This document shows, in pieces, positions 23,703-32,139 of a stretch of DNA of 58,252 nt (its first letter is position 1; the number at the start of each line of letters is the position of its first letter). This DNA comes from JAFGHJ01 sp964525555 (lineage in GTDB: Bacteria; Hydrothermota; UBA3072). The stretch spans positions 1-58,252 of the forward strand of contig CAZGHN010000015.1 in the NCBI GenBank assembly GCA_964525555.1. The letters run 5' to 3'. Made by a program: the position numbers and the translations under genes. Under the pieces are notes generated by a model. The model saw only the letters and a program-made list of their open reading frames with translations, was not told where the DNA came from and ran no database searches.

Positions 23703-23790
23703 AAAAATCAAAAAGTAAGCTTTTCGCTTTTGGCTCTTAGCTGTTTTAAAAATAAAAGCTAAAGGCGAAAGACTAATTGCTAACAGCTTG
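23703..23790 (+). repeat. Dispersed inverted-repeat element (AGCTTTTCGC type), copy 1
   Basis: About 88 bases with AGCTTTTCGCTTTTGGCT near the left and AGCTAAAGGCGAAAGACT near the right, which can fold back on each other. A reverse-complement copy lies at 39323-39412 with a 7-base insertion and a few substitutions. It fills most of the gap between the ferredoxin and GTPase genes. Confidence 0.75.
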
Positions 23791-23854
23791 ACTTATTGTT
23801 ATATGTAATTTTGCTTTTTAATATTTTATTTATAAAAAAAGAATGGGGTGGTTA

Positions 23855-24349
23855 ATGAATCGAGCTAAGGTTGTGGTTTTTGGGAAGTCGGAAGCAGGTA
23901 AGAGCACGTTGATTCGACATTTGGTACCCGGTGCTTTGAATGTTGAATATAAGGGAAGAACTGTCGCTTTGGATTATGGAAAAGTTATTTTTAAGGGACA
24001 GGAATTTCATCTCTTTGGTACGCCCGGACAAGCGCATTTGAGTCCAGTGCGCGAGTGTCTTACAGAGGGAATTGATATTGCAATATTCGTGATGGATGAT
24101 TCACGTCATTTTGATAAAGAGGACAGAAAATTATTAAAGGAATTGGAGGATTTGAAAGTACCCTATCTTATTTTTGTCAATCAAAAACCTAAAGCAAGTC
24201 CCGAGAGAAGAAAAATCGGTAGATTGATAGAAGATTTCGCAAAACCATTCCAGATTATTGAGGGTTCGGCTAAGACGGGAGATGGCTTATCGAAATTGTT
24301 GCTTGCAATGGGAGATGCTGTTGATTTGATCAGACAAAAGGGGTACTGA
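23855..24349 (+). CDS. COG2229-type small GTPase with altered G4 motif
   Basis: 164 residues from ATG 23855, which is preceded by GGGGTGG; an ATG at 23843 lacks a ribosome site. The P-loop is GKSEAGKST, switch region GRTVALDYGKV, G3 GTPGQ, and G5-like SAK. These are the marks of the COG2229 branch of Ras/MglA-like GTPases. The G4 motif, usually (N/T)KxD for guanine recognition, reads NQKP, so the Asp is missing. Relatives work with roadblock proteins in polarity or signalling; the roadblock genes at 19061 and 20200 are candidate partners. It converges on the sigma-54 activator with an 8-base gap. Confidence 0.82.
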   Translation: MNRAKVVVFGKSEAGKSTLIRHLVPGALNVEYKGRTVALDYGKVIFKGQEFHLFGTPGQAHLSPVRECLTEGIDIAIFVMDDSRHFDKEDRKLLKELEDLKVPYLIFVNQKPKASPERRKIGRLIEDFAKPFQIIEGSAKTGDGLSKLLLAMGDAVDLIRQKGY

Positions 24350-24357
24350 TTTTCTTT

Positions 24358-25731
24358 TTATTCTCTTGGATAGTAAACTTTTGGATTTATGTCGTATTTT
24401 TTGAGCTTAAGATAAATATTCTGCCTGGTCATTGTAGCAATCCTTGATGCATCGGTAACGTTACCTTCTGTATGTTTCAAAAGATTTCGCAGGTATTTCT
24501 TCTCAAAAGCATCTTTTGCCGATTCATATTCGAGTATGTTCGAAGGTTCCAGTTCTTCGCTTCTGCTTGTTCTCTCCGGAAGATGCTCTGCAAGTATCAT
24601 ATTGTCCTGGCAAAGTATCACTGCCCGCTCAATAGCGTTTTCTAATTCACGAACATTTCCCGGCCAGGAGTAACGCATTAATACTTCCATTGCTTCGTCG
24701 GATACACCAATTATTTCTTTACGGTTTTTTTCCGTATAGATTTTCAAAAATTCCTGAGTAAGCAATGGAATGTCTATTTTTCTATCTCGAAGAGGAGGTA
24801 GGGATACTTTTACAACATTGAGGCGGTAATAGAGATCTTTTCTAAATTTTCCATCAGCGACCGTATCTTCGATATTTCTATTTGTTGCTGCAAGAATTCT
24901 TGTATCGGTTTTCCTCTCGTCGGTAGAACCTACAGGATAGAAAGTTTTTTCTTCTAATACTCTTAGCAGTTTTGATTGAAATGCGGGTGAAGTTTCTACT
25001 ATTTCATCGAGGAAAATTGTTCCCTTGTGAGCAATCTCAAAGAGGCCTTTCTTTTTCTTGTTAGCGCCAGTAAACGCTCCTCTCTCATAACCAAATAATT
25101 CACTCTCAAGTAGAGATTCGGGAAGAGCACTACAATTTATAGCAACAAATCTGTTTTCTTTTCTTGGGGAATTGAAATGTATAGCTTTTGCAACTAATTC
25201 CTTACCCGTTCCCGATTCCCCCTGGATTAATACGGTTGCTTCTGCAGCAGCTATTCGTTCAATTAAATCAAAAATTTCTTGCATCCCTTTGCTCTTCCCT
25301 ATTATTCCCGAAAAACTAAATTTTTCTTCGGCTGTTTTCTTTAGAGATTGATAGCTTATCATTAATTCTTTTTGTTCGATTGCTCTCTTCAATATTTCTA
25401 ATATTGCTTTAGTAGATGCGGGCTTTTCTATAAAATAAAAAGCGCCCATTCGCATTGCTTTGACAGCAAGATCAATGGAAGCATGACCGGTTATCATGAT
25501 TACAGGAAAATCAGAATCTATATTTCTAATTGTTTTCAATAATTCGATACCGTCCATATCAGGAAGTACAAGATCTACCATTACAACATCGAAATCAATT
25601 TCTTGAAATCGATTGAGTCCTTCTTCTGCAGTTGGGGCAGTAGACACAATAAAATCTTCTTTTCCTAATGTCTCACTTAATATTTTTAAAAGTTTTTCGT
25701 CATCGTCAATAATAAGTACTTTATTAGCCAT
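24358..25731 (-). CDS. NtrC-family sigma-54-dependent response regulator
   Basis: 457 residues. The receiver domain (1-115) has phospho-acceptor Asp53 (VVMVDLVLPD). The AAA+ domain has Walker A GESGTGKE (171-178), the sigma-54 contact loop GAFTGA (218-223) and Walker B GTIFLDEI (237-244). A Fis-type helix-turn-helix ends the protein (EGNVTDASRIATMTRQNIYLKLKKY). It activates sigma-54 promoters when phosphorylated. Its likely kinase is the divergently transcribed membrane kinase at 25923. GAGGAGGG precedes the ATG. I saw no clear -24/-12 promoter in the window, so its targets are probably elsewhere. Confidence 0.95.
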   Translation of the reverse strand: MANKVLIIDDDEKLLKILSETLGKEDFIVSTAPTAEEGLNRFQEIDFDVVMVDLVLPDMDGIELLKTIRNIDSDFPVIMITGHASIDLAVKAMRMGAFYFIEKPASTKAILEILKRAIEQKELMISYQSLKKTAEEKFSFSGIIGKSKGMQEIFDLIERIAAAEATVLIQGESGTGKELVAKAIHFNSPRKENRFVAINCSALPESLLESELFGYERGAFTGANKKKKGLFEIAHKGTIFLDEIVETSPAFQSKLLRVLEEKTFYPVGSTDERKTDTRILAATNRNIEDTVADGKFRKDLYYRLNVVKVSLPPLRDRKIDIPLLTQEFLKIYTEKNRKEIIGVSDEAMEVLMRYSWPGNVRELENAIERAVILCQDNMILAEHLPERTSRSEELEPSNILEYESAKDAFEKKYLRNLLKHTEGNVTDASRIATMTRQNIYLKLKKYDINPKVYYPRE

Positions 25732-25777
25732 TATCCCTCCTCATAACACGTTTTGCTAAATTGCTAAGTATAATATA

Positions 25778-25805
25778 AATATACATGTTCGGAACAAGTT
25801 GTCAA
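25778..25805 (-). promoter_or_regulatory. Promoter of the sigma-54 activator with a palindrome in the spacer
   Basis: Minus strand TTGACA (25805-25800), a 16-base spacer and TATATT (25783-25778). The spacer contains the perfect palindrome TGTTC-G-GAACA (25786-25796, plus strand), a likely operator, perhaps autoregulatory. Confidence 0.55.
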
Positions 25806-25922
25806 GTATATTCTACACTTGTTTATTTCAATTGTAGCAGGCTGAGAAGACTGTTTTTGATTATGTTACTGATATTTAATGATTTAGCAAGTGGAATAAT
25901 TTTTTTATATCAATATATATAT

Positions 25923-27473
25923 ATGAAAATTAAATTCAAAAAAAGTAATGATTTAGATGTTTTTTTGGTTTTTAGGTGGCTTGTTCTACTTTCAGTAATT
26001 CTTATAGCGAGTTATGCTACGGATGAGGTTTTTAGAGTAGATATTATTTATAAAATAGCTTTTGTTTATTTTGCTTTTAATTTGGCTCTGAGAATATGGA
26101 AGCCCGACTTTATGAAAAAAGAGTATATTCTCTTTTTTCTATTTCTTTTCGATATTGCTGTTGTCTCAATAGTGTTTTATTTAACAGGTAATATTAAATC
26201 TGATTATTATATTTTCTATTTTCTTACTATAATGATGGCTTCGATTTCTTCGGGTTTGGCTTCCTCTGTTGCCATTACAATAGCAAGTGCCGGAATATAC
26301 ATCTGGTTAGTTAATCAAAGAGAAGGTATTAACTTTGGAGATCCTGTATTTTTGTTGAAAATTGTATTTTTGCTTATAACTGCTTTTATAAGCAGTTTAT
26401 GGAATAAAATAATGAAGGAAAGAATTGATAGTATTACAATGAAAGAAGAACAGGAAAAAAGAGATATTGAGCAGTTTTACAGAGAAGTTGTAAGTTCGAT
26501 AAATACCGGTATTGTTGTTTTTGGGAAAGTGGACGGCGAGTTAGTTATGAGGCTTATTAATCCCAGGGCTCAGCAACTTGCTGGAGATGAAAGTAATATT
26601 CTTTATATTCTGGAAGAGTGCGTTAGGGAGTATAGCGATCCTGGTAAGAATGTTCATCTGGTCGAAATGGAAAAAGGTAAATATTGGGGTATAAATGTTT
26701 CTTTTTTCAAAGACAATAAGAAAGGGCAAAATGGTGCAATAGTTGTATTCAATGATATTACCGATAGAAAAAGAATGGAAAAGGAAATGCATCGTTCAGA
26801 ACGGATAAATAGATTGGGTAAGCTAACTCTTCAGATTGCGCATGATTTAAGAAATCCTCTCGGTACGGTTAGCGGTTTGGCTCAAATTCTGATGATGTCT
26901 TCAAAAGATGAAAAAGGGAAAAAATACGGTAAGGAGATTTTAAAGGCTACAAATATTATAAATGAGTTAATAGGAGACATGCTTGATTTTTCTAAAGATC
27001 AGAGATTAGACCTGGAAACTTTTGATTATGTTGCTTTTATACGGGATATGGTAAATGATTTTAAAAAGTCGGAGAATATAAAAGAAAAGAAAGTCAAAAT
27101 CGGATTTAAACATGACAAAGGGAATTATGATATTGATGCAGATAAGGAAAAGGTTAGAAGGGTTTTTAGTAATTTGATAAATAATGCGTGTGACGCATTG
27201 GATAATAACGGAGAAATTTCTGTGGATTTGAGTGAGAACAACGGCTGTATAATAACGAAGGTAAGAGATAACGGTTCGGGTATTCCCGAAGATAAAAGGG
27301 ATGAAATTTTTGAGCCTTTTGTAACCACTAAAAAAAGTGGTACTGGCCTTGGTTTGTCTATTGTTCACAGAATTGTTGCTTCTCATAAAGGAAAGGTTTT
27401 TGTAGATAGTAAGGAAGGCGAAGGTACAGTATTTACAGTAGAATTGCCAAAAAAAGGAGGCAAAAATGGCTAG
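25923..27473 (+). CDS. Membrane sensor histidine kinase with PAS domain
   Basis: 516 residues from ATG 25923. An in-frame ATG at 25785 would overlap the activator promoter and is less likely. Six hydrophobic helices span about residues 12-180, with very short loops, so sensing is probably inside or near the membrane. A PAS domain (about 200-300) follows, then a kinase core with the H-box LTLQIAHDLRNPLGTVSG, N-box NLINNACDALD, DNGSGI, EPFVTTK and GTGLGLSIV. The core resembles NtrB/AtoS-type kinases that partner sigma-54 regulators; the divergent gene at 24358 encodes one. It overlaps the next receiver gene by eight bases. No Shine-Dalgarno precedes the ATG. Confidence 0.88.
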   Translation: MKIKFKKSNDLDVFLVFRWLVLLSVILIASYATDEVFRVDIIYKIAFVYFAFNLALRIWKPDFMKKEYILFFLFLFDIAVVSIVFYLTGNIKSDYYIFYFLTIMMASISSGLASSVAITIASAGIYIWLVNQREGINFGDPVFLLKIVFLLITAFISSLWNKIMKERIDSITMKEEQEKRDIEQFYREVVSSINTGIVVFGKVDGELVMRLINPRAQQLAGDESNILYILEECVREYSDPGKNVHLVEMEKGKYWGINVSFFKDNKKGQNGAIVVFNDITDRKRMEKEMHRSERINRLGKLTLQIAHDLRNPLGTVSGLAQILMMSSKDEKGKKYGKEILKATNIINELIGDMLDFSKDQRLDLETFDYVAFIRDMVNDFKKSENIKEKKVKIGFKHDKGNYDIDADKEKVRRVFSNLINNACDALDNNGEISVDLSENNGCIITKVRDNGSGIPEDKRDEIFEPFVTTKKSGTGLGLSIVHRIVASHKGKVFVDSKEGEGTVFTVELPKKGGKNG

Positions 27474-27864
27474 AGTATTAGTTGCGGATGATGTTTCTTC
27501 CATCTTGTATCTTTTTAAGGAGTTTTTTAAACTCAAAGGTTTCGAAGTTGATACTGCAGAAAATGGTTTCGAAGTTGGTAAGAAGCTTGCTAAAAATGAG
27601 TATCATCTTATTATCCTTGATATTAAAATGGGAGGAAAGCATGGTTTAGAGGTTCTCGAGAATTTAATTGAGAGAGGTTATAAATTTCCGGTAATTGTTT
27701 GCACAGCCTATGAGCATTTGAAGGAAGATGTGGATATGATTGCTAAAGGCAAATTAGATGTTGATTTCATAACTAAACCTCCGGACCTTGAGCTTTTATG
27801 GGATAAAGTAGTTAAATTACTTGAAAAGAATGCAATTAAAGAAGAAATTAGGGCAGATAACTGA
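27466..27864 (+). CDS. Single-domain response regulator
   Basis: 132 residues, a lone receiver domain. Acidic residues ADD at 8-10, phospho-acceptor Asp at about 52 (LIILDIKMGG), Thr in VCTAYE and Lys in ITKPP are present. With no output domain it may act as a phosphate shuttle or bind a partner protein. It overlaps the upstream kinase by eight bases (AAAGGAGGC before the ATG is inside that gene) and the downstream kinase by about 35, so all three are translationally linked. Confidence 0.9.
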   Translation: MARVLVADDVSSILYLFKEFFKLKGFEVDTAENGFEVGKKLAKNEYHLIILDIKMGGKHGLEVLENLIERGYKFPVIVCTAYEHLKEDVDMIAKGKLDVDFITKPPDLELLWDKVVKLLEKNAIKEEIRADN

Positions 27865-29329
27865 GAGCGAGAATCTTAATGAGCTCTTAAAGAGGATCCT
27901 GGATCTTTCTCAGGAAGTACTTGAAAGTAAGGCTGCAACATTGTTTCTCGTTGATCGTGATACGGAGGAACTTGTCTTTAAGATTGTCAACGGACCGATG
28001 GCAGGGCAGTTGCAGGGAAAAAGAATAAAGATCGGAGAAGGGATCGCTGGTAGGACTGCCCGTGAGGGCAAATCTTTTATTGTCAACAGACCAAAAAAAG
28101 CCGGTTACGAAGATAAGTTTGACAAACAAACCGGTTTCAATACGGAATCCTTACTTGCATCTCCTCTTATTGTTGATGGAGAAACTATCGGAGTGATTGA
28201 AGTAATAAATAGTGAAGGAGGGGATTATACTAATAGAAGTAAAGAGATTTTGGAACATCTTGCAGCCCAGGTTTCTTCAGAACTTAAGATGACTCTTCTC
28301 AGCGAGCGGCTTTCGAAATCAGAGGATTTTCTAAACTCTGTTATTGATTCTTTACCCGGCGGGATAATTATACTGGACGAAAAAGGATTGATAAGAAAAT
28401 CTAATTCGACGGTTGAAAAAATGTTTGGTAAAAAAGATATTGAGGGATATAAAATTGAAGAAGTTTTACCTTACAGCGAAGTTTTAAAAAACATAAGAAA
28501 AGCTGAACGCAAAGGAAGTTTTGAAGCGGTTATTGCAAAAAATGGTAAAGAAGCTCATTACACTTTTGAACTTTCCAGAGCAAAAGAGATAAGTCCTTCA
28601 GGTATAGAGATTGAATATATTATTATTCAGATTGGTGATATTACGGAGAGAATGGAACTTGAGAGATTAAAGTATTTGCAAGAAGCCAATGCTAATTTTG
28701 TGTCCGGCTTATCGCACCGTCTTAGAACTCCCCTTACTCCTATTTTAGGATTATCCAGTATCTTAAAGAAGCAGAAAGATTTCCCGGAAAATTATAAAGA
28801 GATGGTTGAAATAATTTACGGAGCATCCTTGGAAATGAGAGATATGGTAGAGAAACTTTTAGATATTGCAAAGATAGGTGCAGATAAAGCCATAGAGATT
28901 AACGAGAAGGTAGATGTTAATTTGGTTTTGAATGAAATAATTTCAAGTATGGAGAATGTTCCTTTTGAGTTTGGCTTAAGAAAGGGTAAATTTTTAATAA
29001 TGGGCAATAGTAGTTGGCTGGTTAAGTCCCTTAAAGAATTATTTATAATTGGATTAAAAGAGGAAAGTAATAATTTGAAAGTAGAATTAGAGGCTAAGGG
29101 TAAATATGTATATATTTATTTAAAGGGGTTTAAATCATTGATAACTGATTTCTCCAAACTTGACAATGCCCCTATTTTTCAATTTGATAATCCATTAACT
29201 GGAAATTCCGATATAAAATATTTAGATTTACCTTTAATAAGATTGATCTTGAATAAACACAATGCAAAAATCTCGGTTAATGAAGCAGACGAAGTTCTCT
29301 CTTTGCGATTCGAGAAAGCCGGGAAATAA
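27830..29329 (+). CDS. GAF-PAS-HisKA protein with decayed ATPase domain
   Basis: 499 residues from ATG 27830 (a TTG at 27821 is the alternative). A GAF domain (about 5-160) and a PAS domain (about 165-280) precede an intact HisKA helix pair with SGLSHRLRTPLTPILG. The region that should be the ATPase domain lacks the N-box Asn (KSLKELFIIGLKEES), the DxGxG loop (VYIYLKGFKSL) and the GxGxG lid. It is probably unable to bind ATP, so it may be a pseudokinase or a phospho-acceptor used by another kinase. Neighbours are a lone receiver and a hybrid kinase that could supply or take phosphate. Confidence 0.8.
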   Translation: MQLKKKLGQITESENLNELLKRILDLSQEVLESKAATLFLVDRDTEELVFKIVNGPMAGQLQGKRIKIGEGIAGRTAREGKSFIVNRPKKAGYEDKFDKQTGFNTESLLASPLIVDGETIGVIEVINSEGGDYTNRSKEILEHLAAQVSSELKMTLLSERLSKSEDFLNSVIDSLPGGIIILDEKGLIRKSNSTVEKMFGKKDIEGYKIEEVLPYSEVLKNIRKAERKGSFEAVIAKNGKEAHYTFELSRAKEISPSGIEIEYIIIQIGDITERMELERLKYLQEANANFVSGLSHRLRTPLTPILGLSSILKKQKDFPENYKEMVEIIYGASLEMRDMVEKLLDIAKIGADKAIEINEKVDVNLVLNEIISSMENVPFEFGLRKGKFLIMGNSSWLVKSLKELFIIGLKEESNNLKVELEAKGKYVYIYLKGFKSLITDFSKLDNAPIFQFDNPLTGNSDIKYLDLPLIRLILNKHNAKISVNEADEVLSLRFEKAGK

Positions 29330-29354
29330 TTTTCAGTCTGATGTCATTATGCGC

Positions 29355-29402
29355 AAGCCGATCAATAGAAAAGACAAATTCACAATAAAATTCGGCTTTT
29401 TA
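29355..29402 (+). terminator. Possible long-loop terminator between kinase genes
   Basis: AAGCCGA (29355-29361) and TCGGCTT (29392-29398) can pair, followed by a T run. The 30-base loop is long, so this is weak; it could cut transcription before the hybrid kinase. Confidence 0.3.
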
Positions 29403-29465
29403 ATGCTACCTGTTATGCCGTCTGTATGCTTATCCGTAACAATTTTCCTTTGAAGAAAGAATAAC

Positions 29466-31874
29466 ATGAAAATTCTTTGCATTGACGATGATGCAGTAGA
29501 CAGGAAAATAATTGGACGCAGTCTAAAACAGAAATTCGGAGATGAGTTGAATCTCGAGACAGCTGCCACAGCGGATGAAGCCTTTGAAAAGCTCAAAAAA
29601 GATAACTTTGACATAATCTTTCTGGACTATATGCTAGGGGATACTACTGGACTTGAGTTTTTAAGCATGTTGGATAATAAAGAGATAAATTCTCCTGTAA
29701 TCTTATTAACAGGTTTGGGTAATGAGGAAGTTGCGGTTGAAGCCTTAAAGCTTGGAGCTTATGACTATTTTACCAAGGATCAACTCAAAAGCGAGAGGAT
29801 ATTTCAAAGCATAATCAACATTACCGAGCGCCGGAAAGCAGAAGAAAAGATAAAATCTGAAAGAAAAAAACTTCAGGATATTATGGATAGTATGGTTGAT
29901 GGTATTACTATTACGGATATGGAAGGTAGAATAATTTCGGTAAACAATGCGACTCTGATGCAACTTGGCTACGAGGGAGATGAGATGATTGAGAAGGCTC
30001 TGGGAGAAATTTTCTTTGAAGAGAAGGATGCTCAAAAGTTTAAAGAAGTTGTTGATATTTTGATTTCAGGCAAGATGTTAAAAACTCAGGAATTTCAGGT
30101 AAAAAGAAAGGATAAAACATGTTTTCCTGTGAGTGTCAATCTATCTGTTATAAAAGACGCTGAGGGACAGGCAGAAACTATAGTTGCCGTGCATAGAGAT
30201 ATTACCGAGAAGAAAAAAGAGGAAGAGGCTCTCATAAAAGCGAAGGAAGAAGCAGAAATAGCCAACAGGACAAAAAGTGAGTTTCTTGCTACAATGAGTC
30301 ATGAAATTAGAACTCCGATGAACGCGATAATCGGTATGGCGGAACTGCTCTCCGAGACCGAATTAGATAAAAGCCAGAAGAGTTACGTTGAGATTTCGCG
30401 GAATGCCGGAGAAAATTTACTTGGTATCATCAATGATATTTTGGATCTTTCGAAAGTAGAGGCAGGAGAGATTAAGCTTGAAGAAATCGGATTTAATATT
30501 GTTGAAGTTGTGGAAAAAATCTGTGATATTATGGCGTTTCGTGCTAACAAGAAAGAAATAGAACTTTCCCAACACATAAATCCTGAAATCCCAGTAAATC
30601 TCATAGGTGATCCGGCGAGACTCAGGCAGATTTTTGTAAATTTAATCGGTAACGCTATAAAATTTACTAGTAAAGGAGAAGTAGTTTTGAATATCGACTT
30701 CGAGGACCAAGAAAAAGCAGGTATTCTTAATGACGAAGATGGAAAAGCGAATGTTCGTTTACTCTTCTCCTTCAGGGATACGGGAATTGGTATTCCGGAA
30801 GAAAAGAGAGAAAGCATTTTTGAGTCATTTACTCAGGCTGATTCTTCTACTACGCGTGAATATGGTGGAACCGGCCTTGGTCTTACCATATGTAAACGTC
30901 TTGTTGGATTAATGAAAGGAAATATCTGGGTGGAGAGTGAGGTGGGAAAGGGCAGTGTTTTTCACTTTACCGCGGAATTCGGTATTGGAGAAAAAACTTC
31001 AAAATATATCGGACCTGAAGAGATCGAAGAGTTAGATATTAGGGGCTTAAAAACTCTTGTGATAGATGATACTGCGGCAAACAGATTGATATTATCAGAA
31101 TTTCTTACCCGCTGGGGATCTGTAGTTGAAGAGGCAAAAGATGGTAAGGAGGCACTCACGATAATCAGATCTTCTTTTGAAAAAAAAGAGCCTTTTGAGC
31201 TTATCCTGCTGGATTGTAGAATGCCTGAAATGGGCGGGTTTGAAGTTATGGAAAAGATAAATGAGGAGTTTCCTAAAGGTTGTGTTACGGTTATGATGCT
31301 ATCTTCAGATAATAGAGCTGGTGATTTCTCCAGGATTGAGGAGTTGGGAATCGGGTCTTATCTTGTTAAACCTGTAAAAAAAGATGAATTGAAGAAAGCG
31401 ATTATGGCTACACTGAAAGAAGACAGAGTAGGAGATAAAGAGCAACTCAAGAAAGTGAAAGGTAAGGAAAAGAAGGAAGAGAAAGAAAAGCATAAGAAAA
31501 AATCTCCTCTGAGAATTCTTCTTGTCGAAGATACTGAGGATAACGTTCTTCTCATAAAGGCTTATCTTAAGAAAACTCCCTATGAACTGGATGTAGCGGA
31601 AAACGGAAAGATTGCGGTAGATAAATTCAAAGAAGGAGATTATGATCTTGTTTTTATGGATATGCAGATGCCTGTTATGGATGGATTTACCGCTATGGAG
31701 AAAATAAGAAAATGGGAAAAGAAAGAAAGAAGGGGAAAAACGGCTATAGTTGCTCTTACTGCCTATGCAATGAAGGAGGAGATGAACCGGACACTCAAGG
31801 TTGGATGTGATGCGCACCTCAGTAAGCCTGTAAAGAAGAAAGAATTGATTGAGATGATTAAGGAGTATGAATAG
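29466..31874 (+). CDS. Hybrid histidine kinase: REC-PAS-HisKA-HATPase-REC-REC
   Basis: 802 residues, soluble. An N-terminal receiver (1-120; Asp54 in IIFLDYMLG) is followed by PAS (135-248), a HisKA helix with His279 (ATMSHEIRTPMNAI), and a full ATPase domain (Asn396, DTGIGIP at 438-444, GGTGLGL). Two more receivers come at about 527-652 (Asp583 in LLDCRMPEM) and 682-802 (Asp732 in VFMDMQMPVMDG), joined by a Lys/Glu-rich linker (654-680). No Hpt domain is present, so phosphate must go to a separate Hpt or end in the receivers. It is the last gene of the signalling island. GAAGAAAG precedes the ATG. Confidence 0.92.
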   Translation: MKILCIDDDAVDRKIIGRSLKQKFGDELNLETAATADEAFEKLKKDNFDIIFLDYMLGDTTGLEFLSMLDNKEINSPVILLTGLGNEEVAVEALKLGAYDYFTKDQLKSERIFQSIINITERRKAEEKIKSERKKLQDIMDSMVDGITITDMEGRIISVNNATLMQLGYEGDEMIEKALGEIFFEEKDAQKFKEVVDILISGKMLKTQEFQVKRKDKTCFPVSVNLSVIKDAEGQAETIVAVHRDITEKKKEEEALIKAKEEAEIANRTKSEFLATMSHEIRTPMNAIIGMAELLSETELDKSQKSYVEISRNAGENLLGIINDILDLSKVEAGEIKLEEIGFNIVEVVEKICDIMAFRANKKEIELSQHINPEIPVNLIGDPARLRQIFVNLIGNAIKFTSKGEVVLNIDFEDQEKAGILNDEDGKANVRLLFSFRDTGIGIPEEKRESIFESFTQADSSTTREYGGTGLGLTICKRLVGLMKGNIWVESEVGKGSVFHFTAEFGIGEKTSKYIGPEEIEELDIRGLKTLVIDDTAANRLILSEFLTRWGSVVEEAKDGKEALTIIRSSFEKKEPFELILLDCRMPEMGGFEVMEKINEEFPKGCVTVMMLSSDNRAGDFSRIEELGIGSYLVKPVKKDELKKAIMATLKEDRVGDKEQLKKVKGKEKKEEKEKHKKKSPLRILLVEDTEDNVLLIKAYLKKTPYELDVAENGKIAVDKFKEGDYDLVFMDMQMPVMDGFTAMEKIRKWEKKERRGKTAIVALTAYAMKEEMNRTLKVGCDAHLSKPVKKKELIEMIKEYE

Positions 31875-32035
31875 CTTGCATAAAGTTTCTTGTCAGAAAA
31901 AATGATTTGTGATATTCATATTTATACGCCAATTAGGGTATTAAGTGATTAGAAAGTTAGGAGATCGAAATGACAAAAATTTATTTTTTTCTTTGCGGTT
32001 TATGTGCATTTGCGGGAGAATTGGCTTTTTATTTT

Positions 32036-32080
32036 GGGATGGGATTCTAACTTCCAACTTCCGACTCCTGACTTCTTTCT
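32036..32080 (+). repeat. Dispersed GACTCCTGACTTC-type word-repeat
   Basis: GGGATTCTAACTTCC then CTTCCGACTCCTGACTTC; close relatives occur at 1626-1660, 34240-34278 (reverse) and 54232-54262. The rest of the 31875-32139 gap holds no gene I can support, only AT-rich DNA and the promoter at 32092. Confidence 0.6.
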
Positions 32081-32091
32081 TGTTGTTTATA

Positions 32092-32119
32092 TTGACTTTT
32101 GTTTGTATTAGGATATAAT
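32092..32119 (+). promoter_or_regulatory. Promoter of the M42 peptidase gene
   Basis: TTGACT (32092-32097), a 16-base spacer and a perfect TATAAT (32114-32119). The message has a short leader with AAGGAG before ATG 32140. Confidence 0.7.
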
Positions 32120-32139
32120 GAAGCAAGGAGATAGCTGAT

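Noticed and set aside
25785..25922. N-terminal extension of the membrane kinase
   Set aside because: It lies over the divergent activator promoter and its palindrome; the kinase reads well from ATG 25923, although the promoter for that start is not clear.
17705..31874. Signalling-hydrogenase region as a recently transferred genomic island
   Set aside because: No integrase, transposase, tRNA-flanked ends or obvious base-composition change is visible; codon style looks like the rest of the window.
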